Source: Streptomyces profundus
Lineage (GTDB): Bacteria; Actinomycetota; Actinomycetes; Streptomycetales; Streptomycetaceae
Direction of reading: 5' to 3'
Length of the DNA: 64,000 nt
NCBI RefSeq assembly: GCF_020740535.1
Contig: NZ_CP082362.1
Span: forward strand, 5,020,501-5,084,500
The notes beneath the pieces are model-generated. The model made no database searches and was not told the DNA's origin. It saw only the letters and a list, made by a program, of their open reading frames with translations. The position numbers and the translations under genes are program-made. Shown here one piece after another: positions 8,701 to 19,305 of this stretch. Numbering within the stretch: the stretch's first letter is position 1; each line of letters begins with the position of its first letter.

Positions 8701-9612
8701 GTGTCGGTCCGTGAGCTGGTGGTGCTCGGCACGGCCAGCCAGGTGCCCACTCGGCGGCGCAACCACAACGGCTATGTGCTGCGGTGGGACGGCGAGGGCG
8801 TGCTCTTCGACCCGGGCGAGGGCACCCAGCGGCAGCTGTTGCTGGCCGGGGTCAGCGCGCACGCGCTGACCCGGATCTGCGTCACCCACTTCCATGGCGA
8901 CCACGCGCTCGGCCTGGCCGGGGTGATCCAACGGGTGCATCTGGACCGGGTTCCGCATCCGGTGCGGGTGCACTATCCGGCGAGCGGCCAGCGGTACTTC
9001 GAGCGGCTGCGCTACGCCACGGCCTACCGCGAGGCCGCGGAGCTCCAGCCGCTGCCGGTCGAGGACGACGGCGTGCTCGACGAGACGCCGGCCTTCACGC
9101 TGAGCGCGCTGCGGCTCTCCCATCCGGTGGAGGCGTTCGGCTACCGGCTGGTCGAGCCGGCCGGTCGGCGGATGGTGCCCGAGCTGCTGGCGGCGCACGG
9201 TGTCACCGGGCCCGACATCGGTCGGCTGCGCCGCACGGGGCGTCTGGGGGAGGTGACCCTGGAGCAGGTGAGCGTGGAGCGCCCGGGCCAGCGCTTCGCG
9301 TTCGTGATGGACACCAGGCTCTGCGACGCGGTCCACCAACTGGCCGCAGACTGCGATCTGTTGGTGATCGAGTCCACCTTCCTGGAACGGGACGCCGCGC
9401 TGGCCGACGAGTACGGGCATCTGACGGCGGCGCAGGCCGCCCGGGTGGCTGCCCGGGCGCGGGTGCGGCATCTGGTCCTGACCCACTTCTCGCAGCGCTA
9501 CCAGGACCCGGGCGCCTTCGCCGAAGAGGCCCGCGCCGCCGGCTTCACCGGCACCCTCACCGTCGCCGACGACCTCACCCGCGTCCCCGTCCCGTCCCGC
9601 GCCACCCACTGA
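8701..9612 (+). CDS. Ribonuclease Z-like MBL-fold nuclease
   Basis: The 303-residue protein has the tRNase Z architecture: [20 protein letters not shown] at the N-terminus, [12 protein letters not shown], the metal motif [11 protein letters not shown], a central insertion resembling the exosite region, FVMDTRLCD, and the final [14 protein letters not shown]. The predicted role is 3' end processing of tRNA precursors. I chose the GTG at 8701 ([10 protein letters not shown]) because it lies 13 bases after the HIT stop and homologues start there, although no strong ribosome binding site is visible. It forms a two-gene unit with the HIT gene. Confidence 0.9.
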   Translation: MSVRELVVLGTASQVPTRRRNHNGYVLRWDGEGVLFDPGEGTQRQLLLAGVSAHALTRICVTHFHGDHALGLAGVIQRVHLDRVPHPVRVHYPASGQRYFERLRYATAYREAAELQPLPVEDDGVLDETPAFTLSALRLSHPVEAFGYRLVEPAGRRMVPELLAAHGVTGPDIGRLRRTGRLGEVTLEQVSVERPGQRFAFVMDTRLCDAVHQLAADCDLLVIESTFLERDAALADEYGHLTAAQAARVAARARVRHLVLTHFSQRYQDPGAFAEEARAAGFTGTLTVADDLTRVPVPSRATH

Positions 9613-9625
9613 CCGCGCGGCCCGG

Positions 9626-10963
9626 CTAGGCCGACGGTTCCATGGCGAGGCGGTTGCGGAGGAGGCGTTCGGCCGTGGTCGCCGAGTCGACCAGGGGGTG
9701 CAGTGTCAGGGCGTGCCGGGCGAGGGCCGACGAACGGGTCGAAGCCGCCGCGATGGTGGCTCGTTCGACGGCCTTGAGCTGGAGCATCAGGCCGAGCTCG
9801 GCGAGCCCGGGGGAGAGGCAGGGCACCGGGTGGGCGCCCTGGGCGTCCACCTCGCAGACCGTCTCCACGATCGCGTCGTCCGGCAGCGCCGGCACCGTGC
9901 CCGCGTTGCGGACGTTGAGGATCAGCCGAGTGCGACGATCGCCCGAGATGGCCCGCATCAGATCGAGCGCGACATGTTCGTAGCCGCCGCCGACCAGATC
10001 GCGGCTGTCCCGTTCCCCGCCGCCGCTGGCCGCGCGCTGCTCGGCGCCATAGGTCCGCTCGCGCTCCAGCCGGGTCTTCTCCCAGAGCGCCGGCGCGTGT
10101 TCGAGATCGCGCGCGGCCTCGGTGAAGAACGCGCCCTGTTGGCGCTCCAGGAACTCCCCCCGGGTGCCGCCCGCCGCGTCCGCCGCGCGCCGGGTCTCCC
10201 GCCCCAGGTAGTAGTAGTGCAGGTACTCGTTGGGCAATGTGCCGAGCGAGCGCAGCAGTTCACCGCCGAAGAGCCGCCCCTCCTCGAAGCCGGCGAGCGC
10301 CTCGTCATCGGCCAGCAGCCCGGAGAGCAGATCGCGTCCCTCGTGGGTGAGGGAGTTGAGCCACCCCAGGTGGTTGAGCCCCACATAGCCGAACCGCACC
10401 TCGGCCGGGTCGACGCCGGCCGCCCACGCCGCGCGCCGCACCAGACCCACCGGCGAGTCGCAGATGCCGATCACCCGGTGCCCCAGCACCGAGGCCATGG
10501 CCTCGGTCACCATGCCGGCCGGGTTGGTGAAGTTGATCAGCCAGGCGTGCGGCGCCAACGCCCGCACCCGCTCGGCGATCCGCAGCGCCACCGGGATCGT
10601 GCGCAGCCCGTAGAGCACCCCGCCGGCGCCCACCGTCTCCTGCCCCAGCACCCCCTCGGCGAGCGCCGCCCGCTCGTCGCGCACCCGGCCGGCGGTGCCG
10701 CCGACCCTGATCGCCTGGAAGACGAAGTCCGCGTCGCGCACCGCCGCGTCCAGGGATTCGGCGACCCGCACCCGCGGCGCTCCCGGCACCCCGTCCGCCA
10801 GCGCCGTCAACACCCGTGCGATGACCGCCACTCGGGTCGAGTCGCTGTCGAAGAGCGTCACCTCGCTCCCGCGATCGGGTGAGCCGTCACCCGCCGCTGT
10901 CAGTAGCGCCCGGTATACCAGGGGGACACGGAACCCACCGCCGCCGATGATCGTGAGCCTCAT
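9626..10963 (-). CDS. Family GH4 6-phospho-beta-glucosidase-like enzyme
   Basis: This 445-residue enzyme belongs to NAD- and metal-dependent glycoside hydrolase family 4. The Rossmann start is MRLTIIGGGGFRVPLVYRAL. NFTNPAGMVTEA, ICDSPVG (the family's metal-binding cysteine motif) and YVGLNHLGW follow in the expected order, and NVRNAGTVPALPDDAIVE is also diagnostic. It is expected to cleave phosphorylated beta-glucosides by an oxidation-elimination mechanism in the cytosol. The start is at the ATG ending at 10963. The gene is divergent from a PfkB-type sugar kinase only 49 bases away. Confidence 0.9.
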   Translation of the reverse strand: MRLTIIGGGGFRVPLVYRALLTAAGDGSPDRGSEVTLFDSDSTRVAVIARVLTALADGVPGAPRVRVAESLDAAVRDADFVFQAIRVGGTAGRVRDERAALAEGVLGQETVGAGGVLYGLRTIPVALRIAERVRALAPHAWLINFTNPAGMVTEAMASVLGHRVIGICDSPVGLVRRAAWAAGVDPAEVRFGYVGLNHLGWLNSLTHEGRDLLSGLLADDEALAGFEEGRLFGGELLRSLGTLPNEYLHYYYLGRETRRAADAAGGTRGEFLERQQGAFFTEAARDLEHAPALWEKTRLERERTYGAEQRAASGGGERDSRDLVGGGYEHVALDLMRAISGDRRTRLILNVRNAGTVPALPDDAIVETVCEVDAQGAHPVPCLSPGLAELGLMLQLKAVERATIAAASTRSSALARHALTLHPLVDSATTAERLLRNRLAMEPSA

Positions 10964-11012
10964 GGGCCGGAACGTACCGTAGAAACGACCACGACCACGC
11001 CCGGAGCAGCAG

Positions 11013-12125
11013 GTGACCCCTCTCAACGACCCCCCGCGGAGCTGTCTGATCGACCCGCTCGCCGGACTGCGCGCGCCCGGCGACGCCGCCCCCGACGTCT
11101 ATCTCACCGGCACCGTCTTCCTGGACATCATCTTCACGGGGCTCGACTCGGCGCCCGTGCGCGGCACGGAGTCCTGGGCCAGGGGGATGGGCTCAAGCCC
11201 GGGCGGCGTCGCCAACATGGCGACCGCGCTGGCCCGTCTCGGCCTGCGCACCAGCCTGGCCGCCGCGTTCGGCGACGACAAGTACGGCGAGTACTGCTGG
11301 GAGACGCTGGAGCGCGGCGAGGGGATCGATCTCTCCCTCTCCCGCACGGTCGCCGGATGGCACTCGCCCGTCACGGTCTCCATGGCCTACGAGGGCGAGC
11401 GCACCATGGTCTCGCACGGCCACGAGGCACCCCCCTCCCGCCCTGAGCCGGCCGGGGCCAGCCCGCCGGGCGCCCGCTCGGCCGTGGCCTCGCTGACGCC
11501 GGGGCGTCCGCAGGAGTGGATCGGCCGGGCCGCCGCCTCCGGCACGCTGATCTTCGCCGACACCGGCTGGGACGAGACGGGCGTCTGGGATCTGTCGGCG
11601 CTGCCCGATCTGGCGCACTGCGAGGCGTTCCTGCCCAACGCCGCCGAGGCCCTGCGCTACACCCGTGCGGACGACCCGAGGGCCGCAGCCCACGCGCTGG
11701 CCGAGCGGGTGCCCATCGCCGTGGTCACCATGGGCGCCGACGGCGCCTACGGGGTGGACGCGCGCACCGGGGAGGCGGCCCAGGTGCCGGCCATCGTGGT
11801 GGAGGCGCTGGACACCACGGGCGCGGGGGACGTGTTCATGGCCGGCTTCGTCACCGCGACGCTGGCCGGCTGGCCGCTGGCCGACCGGCTGGCGCTCGCC
11901 GGGCTGACGGCCTCCCTCTCCGTGCAGGAGTTCGGCGGCTCGCTCTCGGCGCCCGGCTGGGCCGAGATCGCCGCCTGGTGGCGCAGGACGCAGGCGCTCA
12001 CCCCGGACGACGGCGTCGAACACGCCTCGCTTGAGCGCTACGCCTTCCTCTCCGAGCTGCTGCCCGGCGAGGACAGGCCCCTGCCGCGCCGCCGCGCCGT
12101 CCCCACGCTCGGCTTCCGGGGCTGA
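11013..12125 (+). CDS. PfkB family carbohydrate kinase
   Basis: The 370-residue protein is a ribokinase-family kinase. The N-terminal substrate region has SSPGGVANMATALARLGLRTSLAAAFGDDKYGEY (glycine-rich motif 1), and motif 2 with the catalytic aspartate is LDTTGAGDVFMAGFVTA. A proline- and glycine-rich insertion (PPSRPEPAGASPPGARS) interrupts the middle. The sugar substrate is not clear. It starts with GTG at 11013, 49 bases from the divergent GH4 gene; the shared promoter region suggests coordinated use in sugar metabolism, with the kinase possibly supplying or consuming a phosphosugar. Confidence 0.88.
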   Translation: MTPLNDPPRSCLIDPLAGLRAPGDAAPDVYLTGTVFLDIIFTGLDSAPVRGTESWARGMGSSPGGVANMATALARLGLRTSLAAAFGDDKYGEYCWETLERGEGIDLSLSRTVAGWHSPVTVSMAYEGERTMVSHGHEAPPSRPEPAGASPPGARSAVASLTPGRPQEWIGRAAASGTLIFADTGWDETGVWDLSALPDLAHCEAFLPNAAEALRYTRADDPRAAAHALAERVPIAVVTMGADGAYGVDARTGEAAQVPAIVVEALDTTGAGDVFMAGFVTATLAGWPLADRLALAGLTASLSVQEFGGSLSAPGWAEIAAWWRRTQALTPDDGVEHASLERYAFLSELLPGEDRPLPRRRAVPTLGFRG

Positions 12126-12275
12126 TGTGACGGCCCCCGCACCCGGCCCAACGTCGCAGCGCGGCAAGGGGATCGCGCTCCGTAATGTTCTGGGGCAATG
12201 CCCGCTTCCCGGCGTACCCTGGGGAGTCCGGTCCTCCAGCGCAGAGAGGGATGAGCAGGTCCGTCCGGGCCGCCC

Positions 12276-13283
<1,008 letters not shown>

Positions 13284-13295
13284 CCGCCCCGCATC

Positions 13296-13793
13296 ATGGC
13301 GATCGAGGTCAACAACGAATCCGGTGACCCACTCGACGAACGGGCCATTCTCGACATCGCCCGCTACACGCTGGCACGGATGCGGATCCACCCGCTGTCC
13401 GAGCTGTCCGTGATCGCGGTGGACGCGGCGGCCATGGAGCGACTCCACCTCCAGTGGATGGACCTCCCCGGCCCCACGGACGTGATGTCGTTCCCGATGG
13501 ACGAGCTGCGGCCACCCATGAAGGAAGACGAGGAGCCCGTGCAGGGTCTGCTCGGCGATGTGGTGCTCTGCCCCGAGGTGGCGCGCGAGCAGGGCGAGGC
13601 CGCGCCGACGCGGCACTCGATGGACGCCGAGCTGCAACTGCTCACCGTGCACGGGGTGCTCCACCTGCTGGGCTACGACCACGAGGAGCCCACCGAACGC
13701 GCCGAGATGTTCGGACTCCAGCAGGCCATCGTCGACGGCTGGCGGGCCGAGCGCGGTCTGTCGGGTCCCTCGCCGGCCCCCACGCTGACATGA
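13296..13793 (+). CDS. ybeY: Endoribonuclease YbeY (rRNA maturation factor)
   Basis: A 165-residue zinc-dependent RNase for 16S rRNA 3' maturation and ribosome quality control. The metal motif [11 protein letters not shown] gives H-x3-H-x5-H, and [12 protein letters not shown] matches the conserved TDVLSFP block. The C-terminal extension ([12 protein letters not shown]) is actinobacterial in character. It lies between phoH and a CNNM transporter gene and overlaps the latter as ATGA, so this is a tight operon. Confidence 0.95.
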   Translation: MAIEVNNESGDPLDERAILDIARYTLARMRIHPLSELSVIAVDAAAMERLHLQWMDLPGPTDVMSFPMDELRPPMKEDEEPVQGLLGDVVLCPEVAREQGEAAPTRHSMDAELQLLTVHGVLHLLGYDHEEPTERAEMFGLQQAIVDGWRAERGLSGPSPAPTLT

Positions 13794-15124
13794 CCGGCAC
13801 GCTGCTGGTCGCGGTGCTGGCGCTGCTCGCCGTCGGCTGGCTCTCCTCCTGCGCCGAGGCGGGTCTGGCGGTGATCACCAGCTACCGCGCCGAGGAGGCC
13901 GTCCGCGCCGGACGGCGCGGCGCCGCCCGGCTGGCGGTGCTGGCCGCCGACCCCACCCGCTACCTCAACCTCGCGCTGCTGCTGCGGGTCGCCAGCGAGA
14001 TGGCGGCGGCCGTGCTGGTGGCCTACGCCTGCCTGGAGATCTTCGACGAGGTGCTGCCCGCGCTGGCGCTGGCCTTCGGGATCATGGTGCTGCTGTCCTT
14101 CGTCGCGGTCGGCGTCTCGCCCCGCACGATCGGCCGGCAGCACCCGCTGGGGACCACCATCGCCGCCGCCTATGTCCTCGTCCCGCTGGTGCGGGTGCTC
14201 AACCCGCTGACCCAGGCGCTGATCATCCTCGGCAACGCGGTCACCCCGGGCAAGGGCTTCCGCAAGGGCCCGTTCGCCTCGGAGGCCGAGCTGCGCGCCA
14301 TGGTGGACCTGGCGGAGCGCGAGTCGCTGATCGAGGACGAGGAGCGCCGGATGGTGCACTCCGTCTTCGAGCTGGGCGACACCCTGGTCCGCGAGGTGAT
14401 GGTGCCGCGCACGGACCTGGTCTCCATAGACCGCCACAAGTCCCTGCGGCAGGCCCTCAGCCTGGCGCTGCGGTCCGGGTTCTCGCGGATGCCGGTGACG
14501 GGGGAGAGCGACGACGACATCGTCGGCATCGTCTATCTCAAGGACCTCACCCGGCGGGTGCACGTCAGCCGGGAGGCCGAGTCGGAGCCGGTCCAGGGCG
14601 TGATGCGCCCGGCCACCTTCGTGCCCGACACCAAGAACGCCGGCGATCTGCTGCGCGAGATGCAGCGGGACCACATCCATGTGGCGGTGGTGATCGACGA
14701 GTACGGCGGCACGGCGGGCCTGGTCACCATCGAGGACATCCTGGAGGAGATCGTCGGCGAGATCACCGACGAGTACGACATCGAGCTCCCGCCCGTCGAG
14801 GAGCTCGGCTCCGGCTCCTACCGGGTGACGGCCCGGCTCGACCTCGGCGCGTTGGGCGAGCTGTACCGGCTGCGCCTCGACGACGAGGACGTGGAGACGG
14901 TCGGCGGCCTGCTGGCCAAGGCGCTGGGCCGGGTGCCGATCGCCGGCGCCAGAGCCGTGGTCGACGTCTCGGGCGAGCAGCCGCTGGACCACGCGGGGCC
15001 GTCGCTGGCCGCCCTGCGGCTGACGGCGGAGTCGCCGGCCGGCCGGCGCAACCGCATCGAGCGGGTGCTGGTCGAGCCGGTGTTGGCGGAGCCGGCGGAC
15101 GAGGGGCCGGCGGGGGGCGAGTAG
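13790..15124 (+). CDS. CNNM/CorC-type hemolysin family membrane protein
   Basis: The 444-residue protein has an N-terminal DUF21 membrane domain (hydrophobic stretches at residues about 1-22, 60-85, 90-105 and 120-145), then a pair of CBS domains beginning near [22 protein letters not shown] and containing [29 protein letters not shown], and a C-terminal CorC/HlyC transporter-associated domain. Family members take part in magnesium or cobalt transport. It follows ybeY with an ATGA overlap. Confidence 0.92.
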   Translation: MTGTLLVAVLALLAVGWLSSCAEAGLAVITSYRAEEAVRAGRRGAARLAVLAADPTRYLNLALLLRVASEMAAAVLVAYACLEIFDEVLPALALAFGIMVLLSFVAVGVSPRTIGRQHPLGTTIAAAYVLVPLVRVLNPLTQALIILGNAVTPGKGFRKGPFASEAELRAMVDLAERESLIEDEERRMVHSVFELGDTLVREVMVPRTDLVSIDRHKSLRQALSLALRSGFSRMPVTGESDDDIVGIVYLKDLTRRVHVSREAESEPVQGVMRPATFVPDTKNAGDLLREMQRDHIHVAVVIDEYGGTAGLVTIEDILEEIVGEITDEYDIELPPVEELGSGSYRVTARLDLGALGELYRLRLDDEDVETVGGLLAKALGRVPIAGARAVVDVSGEQPLDHAGPSLAALRLTAESPAGRRNRIERVLVEPVLAEPADEGPAGGE

Positions 15125-15148
15125 CCGCGCTCCCAGCAGCTCTTCACT

Positions 15149-15184
15149 CGAACGGGCGAGCGCGGCTGGCCGTGAGCCCGTTCG
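15149..15184. terminator. Inverted repeat after the CNNM gene
   Basis: CGAACGGGC (15149-15157) and GCCCGTTCG (15176-15184) are perfectly complementary with an 18-base loop, starting 24 bases after the CNNM stop. It could end the phoH-ybeY-CNNM transcript or be an operator of the next gene. There is no T tract. Confidence 0.4.
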
Positions 15185-15193
15185 GGTGGCGCC

Positions 15194-15916
15194 ATGGGAG
15201 CCATGAACCCGCATCTGAGGACGGTCACGGTCGCCGGGCTCGCCGCGCTCAGCCTCGGGCTCGCCCCCGGGCAGCCGGCCGCCTCCGACGGCCTGGGCGA
15301 GAGCCAGCTTCGGGAGGCCCTGCTGGATCCGGTGGACTTCCCCGAGGGCTGGGCGAGCGACAGCGAGGAGGCCGCCGCCGAACGCGGCTTCGGCGTGCCG
15401 AGGCCGAGCGAGAACGGCTGCCGCGAGCTGTTCGACAGCGGCGCTGACGGCAGCCAGCGCGCCGGCTTCGCCAAGTCGGCGACCGGCCCGTTCGTCACCA
15501 CCGTCGTCACCGCCCACGACGGCGAGGAAGCGGCGCGCGCCGCGCTCGCCGGGTTCCGCGCCATGGCCGACGAGTGCGGCACCTTCCACGCCGAGGAGGG
15601 GCCCGCCGACGGCGCCATCACCGTCGCCTACGACGAGGAGCCGCGCGGCGACCCCGAGCGACTGGGCGACGAGTGCGGCGCCCTGCGCTACAACCGCAGG
15701 CTGGACGGCGAGACGGCCGGCACCCCCGTGGTCGCCGAGGTGGTGACCGCCAGGGTCGGTGCCCACACCATCCGCGTCGCTCAGGCCGGGCGTGAGGGCC
15801 GCGACACCGGCGATGTCAACGGGATCGCGGAGCGGGCGGTGGACAAGCTGACCGAGGTGATCGAGGGCAACACCCCCAAGCCCAGGACCGACCAGCCGGG
15901 CGTCACCCGGCTCTGA
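15194..15916 (+). CDS. Secreted hypothetical protein (sensor-domain-like)
   Basis: The 240-residue protein has an N-terminal signal sequence (positively charged HLRT followed by VTVAGLAALSLGLA, probable cleavage after PAAS). The mature part has paired cysteines around NGCRELF, DECGTF and DECGALRY and resembles PknH-type extracellular sensor domains in length and pattern, but the similarity is weak. It lies in the same orientation between the CNNM gene and the deaminase-like gene. Function unknown. Confidence 0.75.
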   Translation: MGAMNPHLRTVTVAGLAALSLGLAPGQPAASDGLGESQLREALLDPVDFPEGWASDSEEAAAERGFGVPRPSENGCRELFDSGADGSQRAGFAKSATGPFVTTVVTAHDGEEAARAALAGFRAMADECGTFHAEEGPADGAITVAYDEEPRGDPERLGDECGALRYNRRLDGETAGTPVVAEVVTARVGAHTIRVAQAGREGRDTGDVNGIAERAVDKLTEVIEGNTPKPRTDQPGVTRL

Positions 15917-15964
15917 GCCGGACGGCCGGGACGCCGCCGGTCGCACACCGCTTAAGCTCGGGGC

Positions 15965-16339
15965 ATGACTGACGGCGTTGCCCCCCAGGAGCCGGGCGCC
16001 GGTGCGCCCGGCCCGGAAGACCGCAAGATCATCACGCTGGCCCGGAGCGCCAGGGCCCGCAACGGCGCGGCCGAGGGCGCGGCGGTGCGGGACGAGACCG
16101 GCCGCACCTATGTCGCGAGCACGGTCGCCCTGGAGTCGCTGCGGCTGAGCGCGCTGCGCACCGCCGTGGCGATGGCGGTCGCCAGCGGCGCCGGCTCCCT
16201 GGAGGCCGCGGCCGTGGTCACCTCGGCCGAGGCGCCGGCCGACGACGACCTCGCGGCCGTCCGCGACCTCGGCGGCGCCGGCACCCCCGTGCTGCTGGCT
16301 GGCCCCGACGGCGCCGTTCGTGCGACGATCGCCGCCTGA
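15965..16339 (+). CDS. Degenerate cytidine deaminase-like protein
   Basis: The 124-residue protein sits where Streptomyces genomes carry a cytidine deaminase-like gene just before era, and its stop overlaps the era start as TGATG. The segment VALESLRLSALRTAVAMAVASG aligns by eye with the cytidine deaminase helix that normally contains CAER. Here the zinc ligand cysteine is serine and the catalytic glutamate is leucine, and no PCxxC motif follows. It is therefore probably not an active deaminase and may have a structural or regulatory role. Confidence 0.8.
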   Translation: MTDGVAPQEPGAGAPGPEDRKIITLARSARARNGAAEGAAVRDETGRTYVASTVALESLRLSALRTAVAMAVASGAGSLEAAAVVTSAEAPADDDLAAVRDLGGAGTPVLLAGPDGAVRATIAA

Positions 16340-17295
16340 TGAACTCCCCAACCTCCCCCAGTTCCGCCGCTCCCTCGGCCGCCGAGCACCGGTCGGGCTT
16401 CGCCTGCTTCGTCGGCCGCCCCAACGCCGGCAAGTCGACCCTGACCAACGCCCTGGTCGGCACGAAGGTCGCCATCACCTCCAGCAGGCCCCAGACCACC
16501 CGGCACACCGTGCGCGGCATCGTGCACCGTGAGGACGCCCAACTCGTCCTGGTGGACACCCCGGGGCTGCACAAGCCGCGCACCCTGCTGGGACAGCGGC
16601 TCAACGACGTGGTCCGCACCACCTGGGCCGAGGTGGACGTGATCGGTTTCTGCCTCCCGGCCGACCAGAAGGTCGGGCCCGGGGACCGCTTTATCGCCAA
16701 GGAGTTGGCGCAGGTCAAGCGGACGCCCAAGGTCGCGATCGTCACCAAGACCGACCTGGCCGACCGCGAGACGCTCACCCAGCAGCTGATCGCCGTCGAC
16801 CAGATGGGCAAGGAGGCGGGCATCGAGTGGGCGGAGATCATCCCGGTCTCCGCCGTCGCCGGCGAGCAGGTCGGCCTGCTGGCCGACCTGTTGGCGCCGC
16901 TGCTGCCCGAGGGCCCCCCGCTCTACCCGGAGGGCGACCTCACCGACGAGCCCGAGCTGGTGATGATCGCCGAGCTGATCCGGGAGGCCGCGCTGGAGGG
17001 CGTCAGGGACGAACTCCCGCACTCCATCGCGGTGGTGGTCGAGGAGATGCTCCCCCGCGAGGACCGCCCAGCGGACCGTCCGCTGCTGGACGTGCACGCC
17101 AACCTCTTCATCGAACGGTCCAGCCAGAAGGGCATCGTGATCGGCCCCAAGGGCCAACGCCTCAAGGACGTCGGCACCAAGGCCCGCCGCCAGATCGAGG
17201 CCCTGCTCGGCACCCCGATCTTCCTCGACCTCCATGTCAAGGTCGCCAAGGACTGGCAACGCGACCCCAAGCAACTCCGCCGCCTCGGCTTCTGA
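16339..17295 (+). CDS. era: GTPase Era
   Basis: The 318-residue GTPase acts in 16S rRNA maturation and 30S assembly. G1 is GRPNAGKST (residues 26-34), the switch/G2 region is SSRPQTTRHTVRG, G3 is DTPG (73-76) and G4 is TKTD, followed by a C-terminal KH domain containing the GPKGQRLKDVG loop. It starts at the ATG overlapping the deaminase-like stop. Together with ybeY and phoH nearby this is a ribosome-maturation neighbourhood. Confidence 0.96.
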   Translation: MNSPTSPSSAAPSAAEHRSGFACFVGRPNAGKSTLTNALVGTKVAITSSRPQTTRHTVRGIVHREDAQLVLVDTPGLHKPRTLLGQRLNDVVRTTWAEVDVIGFCLPADQKVGPGDRFIAKELAQVKRTPKVAIVTKTDLADRETLTQQLIAVDQMGKEAGIEWAEIIPVSAVAGEQVGLLADLLAPLLPEGPPLYPEGDLTDEPELVMIAELIREAALEGVRDELPHSIAVVVEEMLPREDRPADRPLLDVHANLFIERSSQKGIVIGPKGQRLKDVGTKARRQIEALLGTPIFLDLHVKVAKDWQRDPKQLRRLGF

Positions 17296-17353
17296 CCTAG
17301 CCGGTCAGGCAGGCCACGGTGGCCTGCCCGGCCGGGGCAGAAGCCGCCACCGC

Positions 17354-18056
17354 CTGTATTGATGCGCGCCGTGGGGGCGGCTGGCCGTTCGGCCGGTTGT
17401 GCCTGTCTGGCAGGGGTTGCGAACTGGCGGGCCCGGCCGGGGGCGTGACGTTTCGTGTTCGGATTCGCCCGATGGGCCTGGGCGCCCGGCCGGGGCGTAT
17501 CCGCTCCGGGCGGAGCACGGCTGACGGGGTCCGTTGGGCCAGGGCAGATGCCAGCCACCGTGCGGGCAATGGCCGGTTCCCGGTGGGGCTGGCCGCTTGG
17601 GGGCCTGAAGGCTCGTGGCTGGCGCCGGCCGGTTGGCCGGGGCAGACGTCGCTCACCGCCTGAGTTGATCCGCCCGGCGAGGGCGGCTGGGCCGCGTTCG
17701 GCCGGCTGTGTCTGCCTGGCAGGGCCTCCGACCTGGCGGGCCCGGCCGGGGGCGTGACGTTTCGTGTTCGGATTCGCCCGATGGGCCTGGGCGCCCGGGC
17801 AGGGCGTATCCGCTCCGGGCGGAGCACGGCTGACGGGGTCCGTTGGGCCAGGGCAGACGCCAGCCACCGTGCGGGCAACGGCCGGTTCCCGGTGGGGCTG
17901 GCCGCTTGGGGGCCTGAAGGCTCGTGGCTGGCGCCGGCCGGTTGGCCGGGGCAGACGTCGCTCACCGCCTGAGTTGATCCGCCCGGCGAGGGCGGCTGGG
18001 CGTTCGGCCGGCTGTGTCTGCCTGGCAGGGCCTGCGACCCGGCGGGCCCGGCCGGA
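17354..18056. repeat. 309-bp tandem repeat array in the era-terB intergenic tract
   Basis: A unit of 309 bases is repeated: one copy runs about 17354-17660 (period 307 at its divergent start), the next 17661-17969, and a partial third 17970-18056. Between 17437-17660 and 17746-17969 I count four mismatches. The tract 17296-18550 lies between the convergent era and terB-like genes and contains no gene I can support. Stop-free frames cross it on both strands, but they are Pro/Arg/Ala-rich with poorer third-position GC than the real genes. The copies look recent. Confidence 0.85.
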
Positions 18057-18292
18057 GCGTATCCGCTCCGCGTGGAGCCCGCCGCGCCGGGCGGCGTGCG
18101 TGCCCTGGCCGGCGTGGGATGCCCCGACGGGGGCTGGTTGTCCGGTGGGGCTGGGCGCTGGACGGTGTGAGGGTTTGTGGTTGGTGCCGGCTGGTTCGCC
18201 AGCGGGGAGCCCGCCCGGCGAGGCCCGATTCGGTCGGGGTCCGCGAGGGTCGCGTCTGTCAGCCCCGCCAGGGCGTATCCGCTCCGCGCGGA
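17495..18292. repeat. Four dispersed GCGTATCCGCTCCG palindromic elements
   Basis: GCGTATCCGCTCCG begins at 17495, 17804, 18057 and 18273. Each continues into GGAGC, so that GCTCCG-NN-GGAGC-type palindromes form (GCTCCGGGCGGAGC twice, GCTCCGCGTGGAGC, GCTCCGCGCGGAGC). The last two share a longer context with GCCCGCCGCGCCGGG and are no longer part of the exact 309-bp unit, so the element is conserved beyond simple duplication. Confidence 0.8.
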
Positions 18293-18550
18293 GCCCGCCG
18301 CGCCGGGTGGCGTGCGTCTGGTCGGGTCGGGGCCGGCCGTTCTGCGGCCGGGTGGGGCTGTGCCCTGGCCGGCGAGGGCCCGCGAGGGCTCGTCCGTCCG
18401 TCTGGCCGGGGCGGGGGCGTCCGTGTCCGGCTGGTGTGGGGCTGCCCCGCCCGGCAAGGGCACCGCGTGGGGCATATCCGCCCGTTGTGCCGGGGCCTGT
18501 CGCGGTGTGCCGGGCTGCTGCCCCGCCCCGAGGCGGGGTCGGCCGGTCGG

Positions 18551-19201
18551 TCAGGGGCCGGGGAGGGGGCGGGTGGCGGCGGCGGTGAGGAGGCGGGTGG
18601 TGTCGGCCGGCGGCAGCCACAGCGCCTCGCCGATCCTGCGGAGCATCCCGCTCTCGGCCTCCAGATACGGCCCGTCGGCCAGGGCGATCCGCGCGCCGCG
18701 CAGCAGCAGGCTCTCCCGGCCGGGAGTGGCCAGATGCGGGGTGAGCGCGGCGACGCTGTCGGAGATCTCCCGGGCCACCAGGGGCAGGCCCCGCGCGGCC
18801 AGCGCCGTGTGGAGGGTGAGCAGCCGCTCCTCCGAGCAGTCGGGGAAGCCGGCGTCCCTGACCGTTTCGAGCGCGATCCGGCGGGCGGCCTCCGACTCCG
18901 TTCCGCCGGCGGCGAGCATGGCCAGGGCCACCGAGTGCACGGCCTCGCGCAGCAGGGTGCCGAGGCGGGTGGTGGTGGGGCGGGCGAGCGCCCGTTCGGG
19001 GAAACGGGTGCGGCAGGAGACGCACTCGACCACGGGGCCGGCCGGGCCGCGGGCCAGCACGGGAATGCCGAGCACCGTCAACCGGCGCCGTCCGTCCAGA
19101 CGTTGATAGCAGCGGTCGCCGCCGCAGGCGCCGCAGAAGAAGTCCCCGTCGTCGGTCACCCGCCAGACGGTCCTGACCCCGGCCAACCGGGAGTGCACCA
19201 C
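18551..19201 (-). CDS. TerB-family (tellurite-resistance-like) protein with N-terminal zinc ribbon
   Basis: The 216-residue protein begins with a zinc-ribbon-like segment (FFCGACGGDRCYQR ... VVECVSCRTRFPERAL) and continues with an all-helical TerB-like domain (LREAVHSVALAMLAAGG ... ARIALADGPYLEAESGMLRRIGEAL). Streptomyces genomes carry such a gene beside leuA. It starts with GTG at 19201, preceded by GGAGG. The function is not established; a tellurite phenotype should not be assumed. Confidence 0.8.
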   Translation of the reverse strand: MVHSRLAGVRTVWRVTDDGDFFCGACGGDRCYQRLDGRRRLTVLGIPVLARGPAGPVVECVSCRTRFPERALARPTTTRLGTLLREAVHSVALAMLAAGGTESEAARRIALETVRDAGFPDCSEERLLTLHTALAARGLPLVAREISDSVAALTPHLATPGRESLLLRGARIALADGPYLEAESGMLRRIGEALWLPPADTTRLLTAAATRPLPGP

Positions 19202-19305
19202 GTCGTACCTCCGTAACCCGCCGGCAACACTGCCGCGTCCGTGATGTTAACCACAGGGGACGGGGTACGTCAGCACCGCGTGACGAAGTGGCCGGTGCGA
19301 CGGGG

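Noticed and set aside
17297..18475. Leftward frame of 392 codons inside the 309-bp repeats, with 103-residue internal repeats
   Set aside because: Low-complexity Pro/Arg/Ala sequence, weak third-position GC bias, no convincing ribosome binding site and no recognisable family. It was kept as a DNA repeat only.
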